From an uncultured Christensenellaceae bacterium (GTDB lineage Bacteria > Bacillota > Clostridia > Christensenellales > Borkfalkiaceae), in NCBI GenBank assembly GCA_910586655.1, contig CAJUIR010000005.1:13278-77277 (forward strand): a stretch of DNA of 64,000 nucleotides. The letters are read 5' to 3'. The position numbers and the translations under genes are program-made. The notes under the pieces are model-generated. The model had not been told where the DNA came from and searched no databases. It worked only from the letters and a program-made list of their open reading frames with translations. Positions within the stretch are counted from its first letter, which is position 1. Every line of letters starts with the position of its first letter. Of the stretch, positions 26,557 through 34,779 are shown piece by piece.

Positions 26557-26652
26557 AAAAAAATAATCCGTAAACGCATCTGCTGAGACCTATCGATGCG
26601 TTACGGAATGAAATCATTCTCTGTACCCGGTGGCACTTATAATTGAAATTGT
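26557..26652 (-). promoter_or_regulatory. attenuator leader (riboswitch-like) of the PnuC-like gene
   Basis: The ~108-nt leader runs from about 26652 to the ATG at 26544. Reading on the minus strand: hairpin GTGCC / GGTAC, then the perfect hairpin GAATGA-TT-TCATTC (26618-26605), then a terminator stem CCGTAA-CGCATC / GATGCG-TTTACGG (26606-26568) followed by ATTATTTTTTT (26567-26557). The strand entering the terminator (CATTCCGTAAC) overlaps the second hairpin, so alternative folds are possible. This is the layout of a transcriptional riboswitch. I cannot assign a class. Confidence 0.65.
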
Positions 26653-26658
26653 AATCCT

Positions 26659-26687
26659 ATTATAACGTATTTCTATTCGGTTTGCAA
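26659..26687 (-). promoter_or_regulatory. promoter of the PnuC-like gene
   Basis: On the minus strand TTGCAA (26687-26682), 17-bp spacer, TATAAT (26664-26659). Confidence 0.8.
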
Positions 26688-26696
26688 GAGAATTAA

Positions 26697-26727
26697 AAAA
26701 ATTCCCGACTTTAAGTCGGGAATTTTT
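26697..26727. terminator. terminator of the large lipoprotein gene
   Basis: AAAAATTCCCGACT / AGTCGGGAATTTTT with a three-base loop, T-run on the minus strand. It lies between the minus-strand lipoprotein gene and the pnuC-like promoter. Confidence 0.85.
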
Positions 26728-26737
26728 ATTAAAATCG

Positions 26738-29700
26738 TTATTCGTTATAAGGGTTGTTTTCGTCTTCCGGTTCATCCGTTTCCGGCGTTTCTTCCGATTT
26801 GACCACTTTTAACTTGGGTTCTTTTTTCTGTTTGGGCGCTTTTTTCGGAGCATTTGCGCGGCGGTTCTTTAATAATCTTCTGACGAGGACTGCGCCGATC
26901 GCAAACAGCAACGCGAAGGAAAGAAGACTTGCCGAAACGATCAGCAACGCATTCGATTCACCCGAAGTCTTTTCTTCTTCCTGATCTCCTTCGTCGGTAG
27001 CGTCGTCTTTTAAATTCAGTTTGGAAACCGACACGTCGTTGGCGCTGAAATCGAGGAACTGAACATATTCTTGCGATCCCGTCAGCATGTCGCTCTCATA
27101 CGCAAACCAGATCAGTTGCTCTTTCTTATCGGACTGCGCATAATCGTAGCCGAGCCAATCTTCGTGAATGGTTTTGTCGTATCTCTCGTAATCGGGAGAA
27201 TCGTAGAGCGTGTAAGTGTAATAGTACGCGCCGTAAGAATCGGGGAGATTGTCGTTTGCGGAAACGTAACCGCTGTCGCCGGGCTTTTTATCGGCGTTCA
27301 ACTCATCTTTTGCCGCCGCGACGTATTCCGAAAGGAGAGCGTCGTAATCGCCGGAAGAAAGCGTGTTATAATCGTCGAAGAAGACGTATCCGCCTTGGGG
27401 AATGCTCGTTTTTCCGTCGCGCGAACCTGCCCAAATTTCGAGGCGATAATCTTTTGCTTTGCTTCCCGCGCGAACGTTAAACGATACGTCTACCCAGTCG
27501 TCTGTACCGGATACGACGATGCAGGTGCCTTTTTCCGCAAGTCCCGCAGGCAAGGTGTAGCGTACGAAGTTTCCTTCGGTCGGAAGGGGAGAAATTTCCT
27601 GGGAGTAGACGTCCTTTTCTTTATCGTAGTAAGCGTAGAATTTGTCGTTGTGCGCATAGAATACGATTTTATCTTCGGTCGTAACAAGGTTTCCGTCTTC
27701 GTCCGTCTGATAGTTTGCAAGGTTTGCGTAATAGATTCCGTCGTTAGCGCCTTTTTTGCTGTAAAGTCCGTTTTCTTCCAGGAAGTAAACGACTTCCGCT
27801 TTTTTCTTATCGGTCTGATCCTCGGTGATGTTGCCTTCGTCGTCGTACCAATAGGTCACGTTCGGCATCGTGGGAGCGAGCGTGCTGTTGAATCCTTTTT
27901 CCACGTCGGAAGTATCGATGAGATAGATATACGCTGCCGCGCCGCCGCCGACCTTGACGCGCATTTTGATCTGCTGATATCCGTTTGCGGAAACGGACGC
28001 CGTCTTTGCAAAGTAACCGTAAGCGGGAAGTTCGCCAGTGCTCGTATTGAGGATGACCAGCGGCTGATTTGCGACAAAGCCGTTTCTGCTGCCTCCGAAG
28101 ATGGAACTCCACCAATTCATCGCCGTCGTATTATCGGTAGCGATGGTTTGCAGCATCGTGTTCCAGGGCGCGGAGCCGGACATATATTTTTCTACGTGTT
28201 CGGGTTCTGCGTTCAGCAGTCCGGAATACAAGCCCGTCTTCTGCAATTCATCGGGGGTAAGCGCTTCGTTCGTTCCGTCTACTTCGATGGTTCCGCTCTG
28301 TTTTCCGGAGAAATTGAGGGGCATGCCGAGTTCGCCGTTCTTGAAAGGCGTTGTCGCCTGATTGTCGTCGAATTTGGAATCGGAAGTAACTCTTCCCGTC
28401 AACGAAACCGATTGAGCGCGGCCGTTCGAGGATGATGCGTAACCGTATTGTGTTTTGCTCAGTTCCATCGTCTCGAAGTTTGCAAACGCCGCATAGCCGC
28501 TGTCGTAACTGCTTTTCGTGGATTCCGCAATGTTCTTCGGTCCGTAAGAAAGTTTCAAAGAGAAGGTATGCGTTTCTTTGGTTTCGTTTTTCACGAAGAA
28601 GAAACATTGTACCCAACCGTGATAAATGTCGGTGACGTCTTCGCTGATATCAACGGTCGCGATGGTGGTGGAATCGAACGCGGCGATTTCCGTTTCGTTC
28701 TTTCCGTCTACAAGCACAGCGCTCGCGCCCGTTTTTCCGTTGCGGATACGGCTTGTCTTGACGAAGAAGGAGACCAGCATGTACTGATCGGGATTCAACG
28801 TGAATTTGGAATTTTCCACTTTCGCCGTGTAAGCCGCTCCGTTTGTGGAGAACAGCATGATGATGTCGTCGTTGTTTGCAAAGGGGAACTGATCGAAGTC
28901 TTTCCCTTCGCCGAAGTAGTTTTTCAGAACGTTGTGGCCGTTCGCCAGCGTCTGCAGTCCTGCGTAATCGTAAAGTCCCGCAATACTGCGCTCGTTCTCG
29001 GGGGTCACGCCGTCGGTACGGTTGTCGGGGACGATGTCCGCAGAATCATATTCTTTGGCGCCCGAAGTTTCTTTTGTGGTGTCGACGGTGACGTTGTCAA
29101 GTTGCAGCACGTCGAATTCCGCATGCAAGTCAAGCGCGTAGTTGTATTTGTTCAGTTTGGTCGCGTCAAAGATTTTGGCTTCTTTGGGCGAGTTCAGTTC
29201 GCACGTTTCGCCGAACGTGACGTTTTCGAGATAGTCTGCATCGGAAATGATTTCGCAGGACAAATCGTCGAACAGAGCGTAGCCGTTGACCTGCTCGAAA
29301 CGGTAGGAGTTGTCGCCCATTCCCAATCCGAGCACGATACGGAAGGTACTCGTTGCAAACGTGTTTGCGCGGATATAGAGCGTGTATTCCGCCCAGCCGT
29401 TGTTTTCGGTAACGTTTTTGGTATTGATGTTTTTGATTTGCATCTGGTCGAGCGTACTGCCGCCCACCGTGTGCGTTACTCCGATATATGCGCCCGCGTC
29501 TTTGGTGACTTCAACTTTGTCGTCGGTGTAATAGTGCGTCAGGTTCGACGTCTTTACCCAAACGGAAACTTTCGCCGCAGTGCCCGCCGAAAGGGTGATG
29601 CTTGTACTGGAAGAATAACTCTGCGCCGTTCCCGCAACATCGTACTGCGTAGATTCGTTGTGGATCATAAGCAGATTGGAGGGAGTCTCTTCTTCCGTTT

Positions 29701-30310
29701 CGGAGTAACGCGTTAAAAGCGTATCGCCCAGTTCCGTGCGCAAATTTTCCACGTCGTCGAAGTCGATGGTATATTTGTATTCGGCAAACAGTTTTGCCTC
29801 CTCCGAAGTTTCGGCAAGGTCTTTGATCTCCGATTTGAAATCGTCGTAGAATTTCAGACGGTCGTAAGCGGTCACGCCTTCGTCTTTCCAATGCGCCGCA
29901 ACGTCGCGGATGATCGCGGTGGCGTCGCCGTCTTCGGATTTGGAAGGGAACCCTTGTCCGTTATTATATCCGGCTTTGGTAAGATAGTCCCATTCCGCCG
30001 CGTTCACGATACCGGAAGCGGCGTTGGAAGAAGGAGAACCCGAACTGAACGACCAACTGGTGGGGGAATTGATGAGCGCACGCTTTTTATCGAGTTCGGT
30101 ATTTTTTTCGGAATAGAACTCGAAATCCCCGTTTTTCAGGAGTTGGTTATCGACTTCGGTGGTCGTGTTGTCGTCATCGTCGTCCTCGTCGTTATTGTTT
30201 GCGCCGCCGCAGGCAGTAAATACGCCGATCGAAAGCGTGAGAGACATTGCGACGGAAAGCGCCGTTACCGTACGCTTTTTCCATTTTCCTTTGAGAAAAA
30301 ATTTAGCCAT
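26738..30310 (-). CDS. large secreted lipoprotein with C-terminal membrane anchor
   Basis: A 1190-residue protein I do not recognise. A basic N-terminus and hydrophobic signal end in a lipobox (VFTAC, Cys about residue 34), followed by an Asn/Asp-rich linker. The body is rich in Thr, Ser, Asn and aromatics, with beta-sandwich-like stretches (NGDFEFYSEKN; KVSVWVKTSNLTHYY; QMLVSFFVKTS-type segments repeated near residues 240 and 510) that recall carbohydrate-binding jelly-roll modules. A single membrane helix (ALLIVSASLLSFALLFAIGAV) lies about 75 residues from the end, followed by a basic then acidic cytoplasmic tail. It is probably a surface protein for glycan binding. Its promoter is noted separately. 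Confidence 0.7.
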   Translation of the reverse strand: MAKFFLKGKWKKRTVTALSVAMSLTLSIGVFTACGGANNNDEDDDDDNTTTEVDNQLLKNGDFEFYSEKNTELDKKRALINSPTSWSFSSGSPSSNAASGIVNAAEWDYLTKAGYNNGQGFPSKSEDGDATAIIRDVAAHWKDEGVTAYDRLKFYDDFKSEIKDLAETSEEAKLFAEYKYTIDFDDVENLRTELGDTLLTRYSETEEETPSNLLMIHNESTQYDVAGTAQSYSSSTSITLSAGTAAKVSVWVKTSNLTHYYTDDKVEVTKDAGAYIGVTHTVGGSTLDQMQIKNINTKNVTENNGWAEYTLYIRANTFATSTFRIVLGLGMGDNSYRFEQVNGYALFDDLSCEIISDADYLENVTFGETCELNSPKEAKIFDATKLNKYNYALDLHAEFDVLQLDNVTVDTTKETSGAKEYDSADIVPDNRTDGVTPENERSIAGLYDYAGLQTLANGHNVLKNYFGEGKDFDQFPFANNDDIIMLFSTNGAAYTAKVENSKFTLNPDQYMLVSFFVKTSRIRNGKTGASAVLVDGKNETEIAAFDSTTIATVDISEDVTDIYHGWVQCFFFVKNETKETHTFSLKLSYGPKNIAESTKSSYDSGYAAFANFETMELSKTQYGYASSSNGRAQSVSLTGRVTSDSKFDDNQATTPFKNGELGMPLNFSGKQSGTIEVDGTNEALTPDELQKTGLYSGLLNAEPEHVEKYMSGSAPWNTMLQTIATDNTTAMNWWSSIFGGSRNGFVANQPLVILNTSTGELPAYGYFAKTASVSANGYQQIKMRVKVGGGAAAYIYLIDTSDVEKGFNSTLAPTMPNVTYWYDDEGNITEDQTDKKKAEVVYFLEENGLYSKKGANDGIYYANLANYQTDEDGNLVTTEDKIVFYAHNDKFYAYYDKEKDVYSQEISPLPTEGNFVRYTLPAGLAEKGTCIVVSGTDDWVDVSFNVRAGSKAKDYRLEIWAGSRDGKTSIPQGGYVFFDDYNTLSSGDYDALLSEYVAAAKDELNADKKPGDSGYVSANDNLPDSYGAYYYTYTLYDSPDYERYDKTIHEDWLGYDYAQSDKKEQLIWFAYESDMLTGSQEYVQFLDFSANDVSVSKLNLKDDATDEGDQEEEKTSGESNALLIVSASLLSFALLFAIGAVLVRRLLKNRRANAPKKAPKQKKEPKLKVVKSEETPETDEPEDENNPYNE

Positions 30311-30327
30311 AAAACATCCTTTATTTC

Positions 30328-30356
30328 GGACGGCACACGAATACGATACCGTCCGT
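30328..30356 (-). promoter_or_regulatory. hairpin in the 5' leader of the large lipoprotein gene
   Basis: CGGACGG / CCGTCCG arms of 7 bp enclosing 15 nt, 18 nt before the start codon. It could stabilise the long mRNA or affect translation; not a terminator (no T-run). Confidence 0.45.
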
Positions 30357-30377
30357 TATTTTTAGCGATACTTCTCT

Positions 30378-30406
30378 ATTCTAATATAAAATAAGGAGAG
30401 ACGCAA
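30378..30406 (-). promoter_or_regulatory. promoter of the large lipoprotein gene
   Basis: On the minus strand TTGCGT (30406-30401), 17-bp spacer, TAGAAT (30383-30378). Confidence 0.6.
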
Positions 30407-30487
30407 GCAATTCCGCATGAAAACGCAAAAAAAAGGTAATTTTTTTTACAAGTTTCACAAACTTTAATTCGGGAACGCGGAGGGGTT

Positions 30488-30844
30488 ATGAGCGGTAAAA
30501 CAGGAAAATTGATTCTGGGCGGAGCATTTACGGGCGCGGCAAACGGATTGTTCGGGGGCGGCGGGGGAATGATCGCCGTTCCCGTACTGGAAAAGGCGGG
30601 AAAATTGGGCGCGCATTCCGCGCACGCAACGGCGATCGCGGTAATTTTGCCCGCGTCGATCATCAGCGCCATCGTTTATTTATGGTACGGGCTCATTCCG
30701 CTTCAAACGTTTTTGCCCGTTGCGCTGGGAGTGCTGGCGGGCGGAATTCTGGGCGCGCGGCTGCTGCCCAACGTGTCCGCGCGTTCCGTAACGGTGATTT
30801 TCGCCGCGTTTATGCTGATCGCGGGCGTCAGAATGGTGATATAA
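30488..30844 (+). CDS. TauE/SafE (TSUP) exporter, first half-protein
   Basis: A 118-residue protein with four membrane segments, equal to one half of the usual eight-helix TSUP permease. The half-repeat signature GAFTGAANGLFGGGGGMIAVPVL is evident. The next gene encodes the other half with the matching motif; their start and stop overlap (TAATG), so they are made together and probably assemble as a heterodimer. TSUP members export sulfite, sulfonates or other organic anions; the substrate here is unknown. GGAGGGG lies before the ATG. Confidence 0.82.
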   Translation: MSGKTGKLILGGAFTGAANGLFGGGGGMIAVPVLEKAGKLGAHSAHATAIAVILPASIISAIVYLWYGLIPLQTFLPVALGVLAGGILGARLLPNVSARSVTVIFAAFMLIAGVRMVI

Positions 30845-31227
30845 TGTCGTTTTTGATTTTCTTTTTGTGTGGCGTGCTCGGCGGGATTCTGGGCGGAATG
30901 GGAATGGGCGGCGGAACCGCGCTCATTCCGCTTCTTACGATACTCTGCGGCGTGGAACAGAGCGCGGCGCAAGGGATCAATCTGCTTTCGTTTTTACCGA
31001 TGGCGGCGTTTGCGCTGACCATTCATGCTAAAAGCGGACTGCTTAAAAAAGAGGGAATATTACCCATTATTCTTCCTGCGCTTGCTTTTTCGGCGCTCGG
31101 CTCGCTGCTTGCGGCGTATCTTCCGTCGGCGGCGTTGGGCAAGGGGTTCGGGGTATTTCTGATCATTCTTTCTTTTTTCCAATTCAAAGCCGCATTCCCG
31201 AATAAAAACACAAAAGCAAAAGAATGA
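30844..31227 (+). CDS. TauE/SafE (TSUP) exporter, second half-protein
   Basis: A 127-residue, four-helix partner of the preceding gene. Its N-terminus carries the same signature (GVLGGILGGMGMGGGTALIPLL), showing that both halves descend from the internal repeat of the permease. The ATG overlaps the preceding stop by one base. The lysine-rich C-terminus (PNKNTKAKE) is probably cytoplasmic. Confidence 0.82.
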   Translation: MSFLIFFLCGVLGGILGGMGMGGGTALIPLLTILCGVEQSAAQGINLLSFLPMAAFALTIHAKSGLLKKEGILPIILPALAFSALGSLLAAYLPSAALGKGFGVFLIILSFFQFKAAFPNKNTKAKE

Positions 31228-31264
31228 ATTTTGAAAAAATTCGGAATTATTTTCAAAAAGGGTA

Positions 31265-31293
31265 TAGACAAATCGGGTGTCCTATGTTAAAAT
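31265..31293 (+). promoter_or_regulatory. promoter of the ppx-maf-mreB-like operon
   Basis: TAGACA (31265-31270), 17-bp spacer, TAAAAT (31288-31293). It creates a leader of about 90 nt. Confidence 0.65.
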
Positions 31294-31323
31294 ACGAATA
31301 ACATTTATTATGGAAAAGTAGAC

Positions 31324-31371
31324 GAATTTTGCAAAAAAAGGGCGGAAACGCCGAGGGTCGTAACAAAATTC
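31324..31371 (+). promoter_or_regulatory. structured 5' leader of ppx
   Basis: Outer stem GAATTTTG (31324-31331) / CAAAATTC (31364-31371) encloses a GNRA-capped hairpin GGCG-GAAA-CGCC (31341-31352), flanked by the single-stranded AAAAAAAG and GAGGGTCGTAA. The shape is that of a small folded RNA element. No known riboswitch class was recognised and there is no terminator, so any control would be translational or by RNA stability. Confidence 0.5.
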
Positions 31372-31389
31372 AAACGGTAGGTTTTTGAT

Positions 31390-32904
31390 ATGGAGAAGAT
31401 AGGAATCATCGATTTGGGCTCCAATTCCGCGCGTCTCGTCATCGTAAAAATGTTCGGAGACGGACATTACATGGTGGAGGACGAATTAAAGGAGAGCGTG
31501 CGGCTCGGACAAGATATGGACCGCGACGGGTTTTTGAAACCGCAGCGGGTCGCGGAAACGGTAAAAACGTTGAAAATGTTCCGCAGGCTGTGCGAGGCAA
31601 ACGGTGTAGAACGCGTGATCGCGGTTGCTACGGCGGCGGTTCGGCGCGCTAAAAATCAACGTTCGTTTCTCGACGAAATTCAAGCGAGTTGCGGAATTAA
31701 ACTGACTGTGCTTTCTGAAGAAGACGAGGCGACGCTCGTCTATCGCGGCGTGATCAATTCGATGGACATGCCTAAGGGTCTGATCCTCGAAATCGGCGGC
31801 GGCAGCACCAAAATTATTTATTACAACCGCCGTTCTATTCTCAATTATGCAACGCTCGCGTTCGGTGCGGTGACTCTGACCGATCTGTTTAAAAACGACG
31901 GCGTTTCCCCCAAGGAGCAGACCGAAAAAATCGAAGAATTTTTCCTCGAACAGTTTAAAAAGATCGAATGGCTTTCGGAAGTCGATCCCGACGCACCGCT
32001 CATCGGGGTAGGCGGTTCGTTCCGTAATCTCTATAAAATGAACCGCATTGTCCGGAAATATCCGCTCAACGTCGTGCACAATTACACGTTTGCGACCGAA
32101 GATTTTCGTTCCATTTACGATATGGTTCGGGAATTGGACGTGGAAAAACGCAAACGCATCCGCGGATTGTCGCCTGCGCGCGCGGATATCATGCCTGCCG
32201 CGCTTGCGATCGTCAAGTCGTTTACCGACTATATGCACATCGAATCGTTCACGATCGGCGGCTGCGGTCTGCGCGAGGGGATCATGATCAATCAAGCGGT
32301 TCCTCTTACCGTGGAGCGTCCTATTTCCGACGTGCTCGGTTATTCGCTGAACACGCTCGTAAAATATTACGGCTGCAACGAAGCGCACGTCGAACACGTC
32401 GTGCATCTGAGCATACAACTCTTTAAGCAACTCCGCGTATTGCACAAATTCCCGCGGGCGTATTTAAAAGTTCTGAAAATTGCGGCAAGCCTGCACGATT
32501 GCGGATACCGCGTGCGTTATTACAACAACCAGCAGCACAGCCGTTATATCATTCTCAATTCGGCGATCTACGGTGCGACGCATCGGGAGATCGTACTCGC
32601 CGCGTTTGTCGCCGGCTGTCACAGAAAAGAGGACGTCCCCGTTTCCGACTGGGCGAAATATAAAGACATCGTGACCGATGAAGATTTAGACGTCGTGAAA
32701 AAACTGGGCGTACTGCTTCGCATCGGGGAGTGCCTCGACAGAAGCGGTCTGGGCGTGGTAAAGGGGATCAACTGCGACGTGCTCGGAGATTCCGTGATCA
32801 TGAAAACGGAGATTTCCAGCGACGCTACGCTGGAAATCAGTCAGGCAATGGATGCGGGCGTGGAATTCAAGCGCGCGTTTAAGAAGAATCTGGAAATTCT
32901 TTGA
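31390..32904 (+). CDS. Ppx/GppA-family phosphatase
   Basis: A 504-residue protein of the sugar kinase/actin-like exopolyphosphatase family. IIDLGSNSARLVIV is the first phosphate loop, VATAAVRRAKNQ and EIGGGSTKIIY are the later signatures. From about residue 310 an HD-type helical domain is present (ASLHDCGYRV with HD, HRKEDV). It hydrolyses polyphosphate and/or pppGpp. It is the first gene of an operon with maf and an MreB-like gene, coupled to maf by overlapping TGATG. Confidence 0.88.
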   Translation: MEKIGIIDLGSNSARLVIVKMFGDGHYMVEDELKESVRLGQDMDRDGFLKPQRVAETVKTLKMFRRLCEANGVERVIAVATAAVRRAKNQRSFLDEIQASCGIKLTVLSEEDEATLVYRGVINSMDMPKGLILEIGGGSTKIIYYNRRSILNYATLAFGAVTLTDLFKNDGVSPKEQTEKIEEFFLEQFKKIEWLSEVDPDAPLIGVGGSFRNLYKMNRIVRKYPLNVVHNYTFATEDFRSIYDMVRELDVEKRKRIRGLSPARADIMPAALAIVKSFTDYMHIESFTIGGCGLREGIMINQAVPLTVERPISDVLGYSLNTLVKYYGCNEAHVEHVVHLSIQLFKQLRVLHKFPRAYLKVLKIAASLHDCGYRVRYYNNQQHSRYIILNSAIYGATHREIVLAAFVAGCHRKEDVPVSDWAKYKDIVTDEDLDVVKKLGVLLRIGECLDRSGLGVVKGINCDVLGDSVIMKTEISSDATLEISQAMDAGVEFKRAFKKNLEIL

Positions 32905-33464
32905 TGAGCGGTTTGATTCTTGCAAGCGCGTCGCCGCGGCGGCGCGAACTGTTGCAGGGTATCGCGGAATTTACCGTAGAGCCGTCGTTATTCGAAGAAC
33001 GGGCGCACGGAATGTCCGCGCGGCAAACGGCGGAGTATTTTGCGGCGGGAAAGGCAAAAGAAGTCTTTTCCCGCTTTCCTGATTGTCGGGTGCTCGGCGC
33101 GGATACCGTCGTTGCGCTCGAAGGTGAGATTTTGGGGAAGCCGAAAGATAAACGGGAAGCGGTTTCAGTGCTCACACGGTTGAGCGGAAAGACGCATAGC
33201 GTGTACACGGGAGTGTGTTTGGTAGGGCGCGGATTTTGTAAAACCGTTTCCACCGAAACGCTCGTTACTTTTTTTCCGCTGGATCGGGAACTGATCGTGC
33301 GTTACGTCGAAAGCGGGCTTCCGCTCGATAAAGCAGGATCTTACGGAATACAGGACGGCTATCCGCTGGTCAGATGTTATCAAGGCAGTTACACGGGCGT
33401 GGTAGGGCTTCCCGTCGAGGAAGTATGCGCTCTTTTGGAGGAGGCAGAGAAATACAAATGCTGA
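32904..33464 (+). CDS. maf: Maf-family nucleotide pyrophosphatase
   Basis: A 186-residue house-cleaning NTP pyrophosphatase. Motifs: LASASPRRRELL at the N-terminus, LGADTVV, KPKDKREAVSVL, LSGKTHSVYTGV and KAGSYGIQD. Maf hydrolyses dTTP/UTP or modified nucleotides and is linked to septum inhibition in B. subtilis. The ATG at 32904 overlaps the stop of ppx. It lies next to an MreB-like gene, similar to the maf-radC-mreB clustering of Bacillus, though radC and mreCD are missing. Confidence 0.93.
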   Translation: MSGLILASASPRRRELLQGIAEFTVEPSLFEERAHGMSARQTAEYFAAGKAKEVFSRFPDCRVLGADTVVALEGEILGKPKDKREAVSVLTRLSGKTHSVYTGVCLVGRGFCKTVSTETLVTFFPLDRELIVRYVESGLPLDKAGSYGIQDGYPLVRCYQGSYTGVVGLPVEEVCALLEEAEKYKC

Positions 33465-34441
33465 AACTTGCGATCGATTTCGGAACGTCAACGACAAAAA
33501 TCTATAAAATCGGCAGCGGCATCGTACTTGCAGAGGCAACTTGCGTCACGGTGCAGAAAGATACGGGCGAAATGCGCGCTTTCGGAAACGAGGCAAAGCG
33601 GCTTTTGGGCAAAACCGCGGAATATACCGACGTCAGTTTTCCCGTGTTCGAGGGCGATATCGTAAACGAACGTCAGGCAGGGGCGCTGCTCGAATATTTT
33701 TTAAGGAAAGTGGTAAGACGCGTTTCCGTCGAAGCAGTCTTTTGCGTGCCTTGCGGGATTACTGCCGCTTCGCGCGAGAAATATTACCGCATTGCAAAAA
33801 TGGCGGGCGTTTCGCGGATCGGGTTTGTGGAGACGCCGTATCTTACGGCGCTCGGGCAGGACGTGCCTCTTTCCGAATCCAATCCCGTGTTTGCATTGGA
33901 TATCGGCGCAGGGAAAACATCGATGGCGGCGTTCTCGCTGGACGGCATTATCGCGGGACTTACCATGAACGTGGGCGGCAACAATATGGACATTCATATC
34001 ATCGATCATATTGCCGAACTTTACAATCTGAAAATCGGTTCGCTTACAAGTGAAAAATTGAAAAATACGATCGGCAGTCTGATCGCGGGCGACAGTCAGA
34101 GCATGATCGTAAACGGACGGGATATCGAAAGCGGAAAACCGCGTTCGGTTTCCGTATCGTCGGAGGATATTTTATTCCCGATCCGCATTTACGTCGATAA
34201 AATCATTGAGTATGCGGAACTGGTATTGCAGAAACTTCCTGCAGAAGTTTCTGCCGCGATGTGCAAAAACGGCGTCTATCTTTCGGGCGGGATCTGTCTG
34301 CTTGCGGGATTTGAAGATTATATTGCGGAAAAATTGCAAATGGAAACCCATCTGCCCGAGAATCCGCAGATGGCGGTCATTCTGGGCGGCGGCAGAGCGG
34401 TCGGAAACGTGTCGCTGTTGCAACGGATCCAAATGAACTGA
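33458..34441 (+). CDS. MreB/Mbl-like actin homologue
   Basis: A 327-residue actin-fold protein. Visible motifs: KLAIDFGTSTTKIY (phosphate 1), VFCVPCGITAASREKYY, ALDIGAGKTSMAAFS (phosphate 2) and YLSGGICLLAGFEDYI (adenosine). The order and spacing fit MreB rather than DnaK or FtsA. It is divergent from MreB (for instance IDFGTST and ETPYLTALG where MreB has EEPMAAA), so it may be a specialised paralogue such as a sporulation or division-related form. GGAGGAGG lies 14 nt upstream. Overlaps maf by 7 nt. Confidence 0.8.
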   Translation: MLKLAIDFGTSTTKIYKIGSGIVLAEATCVTVQKDTGEMRAFGNEAKRLLGKTAEYTDVSFPVFEGDIVNERQAGALLEYFLRKVVRRVSVEAVFCVPCGITAASREKYYRIAKMAGVSRIGFVETPYLTALGQDVPLSESNPVFALDIGAGKTSMAAFSLDGIIAGLTMNVGGNNMDIHIIDHIAELYNLKIGSLTSEKLKNTIGSLIAGDSQSMIVNGRDIESGKPRSVSVSSEDILFPIRIYVDKIIEYAELVLQKLPAEVSAAMCKNGVYLSGGICLLAGFEDYIAEKLQMETHLPENPQMAVILGGGRAVGNVSLLQRIQMN

Positions 34442-34456
34442 ATCGATCGGTATCGG

Positions 34457-34488
34457 AAAGGCGCTTGAAATCAAGCGCCTTTTTTCGT
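34457..34488 (+). terminator. terminator of the ppx-maf-mreB-like operon
   Basis: AAAGGCGCTTGA / TCAAGCGCCTTT around AA, then TTTT. Confidence 0.85.
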
Positions 34489-34521
34489 TATTAAATTTGG
34501 TTACTGAGTGCTTAAAGAAAC

Positions 34522-34746
34522 TCAGTCTTTTTTTATTTCCAGAATATCGTCCGCCGATGCGCCGATAATATTGCACAGGCGCGCAAGATTTGCAAGAGTC
34601 GGTTGGGATTTTCCGGAACAATATTGCGAAATCGTAGAATGCGTCACGCCCATTTCTCCGGATATTTGCTTTACGGTTTTTCCGCAATTTCTGATTTCGT
34701 ATCTTAAATTTTGCGATATTTTTTCGTCTAAATTCTTGTTTTCCAT
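34522..34746 (-). CDS. XRE-family transcriptional regulator
   Basis: A 74-residue protein consisting of a single Cro/CI-type HTH: TVKQISGEMGVTHSTISQYCSG is the helix-turn-helix, followed by the stabilising helices (LARLCNIIGASADDILEI). Two palindromic GTTAGNNNTGCTAAC sites sit directly upstream, one close to its own start and one over a divergent consensus promoter. It therefore most likely represses itself and the divergent transcript. The divergent unit contains no gene. Confidence 0.85.
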   Translation of the reverse strand: MENKNLDEKISQNLRYEIRNCGKTVKQISGEMGVTHSTISQYCSGKSQPTLANLARLCNIIGASADDILEIKKD

Positions 34747-34757
34747 AAAAATATTAT

Positions 34758-34772
34758 GTTAGAAGTGCTAAC
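34758..34772. promoter_or_regulatory. operator O1 of the XRE regulator
   Basis: GTTAGAAGTGCTAAC, imperfect 15-bp palindrome, 11 nt upstream of the regulator's start codon. It shares both outer half-sites with O2. Confidence 0.75.
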
Positions 34773-34779
34773 ATAATGC

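Noticed and set aside
26545..26652. T-box or TPP riboswitch before the pnuC-like gene
   Set aside because: No TGGNACCGCG sequence and none of the TPP core (CUGAGA/ACCUGAU) elements could be found.
27071..29716. Long + strand frames (454 and 422 residues) opposite the large lipoprotein gene
   Set aside because: Antisense shadows with low-complexity Val/Arg/Phe content; the minus-strand protein has a signal peptide, lipobox and membrane helix.
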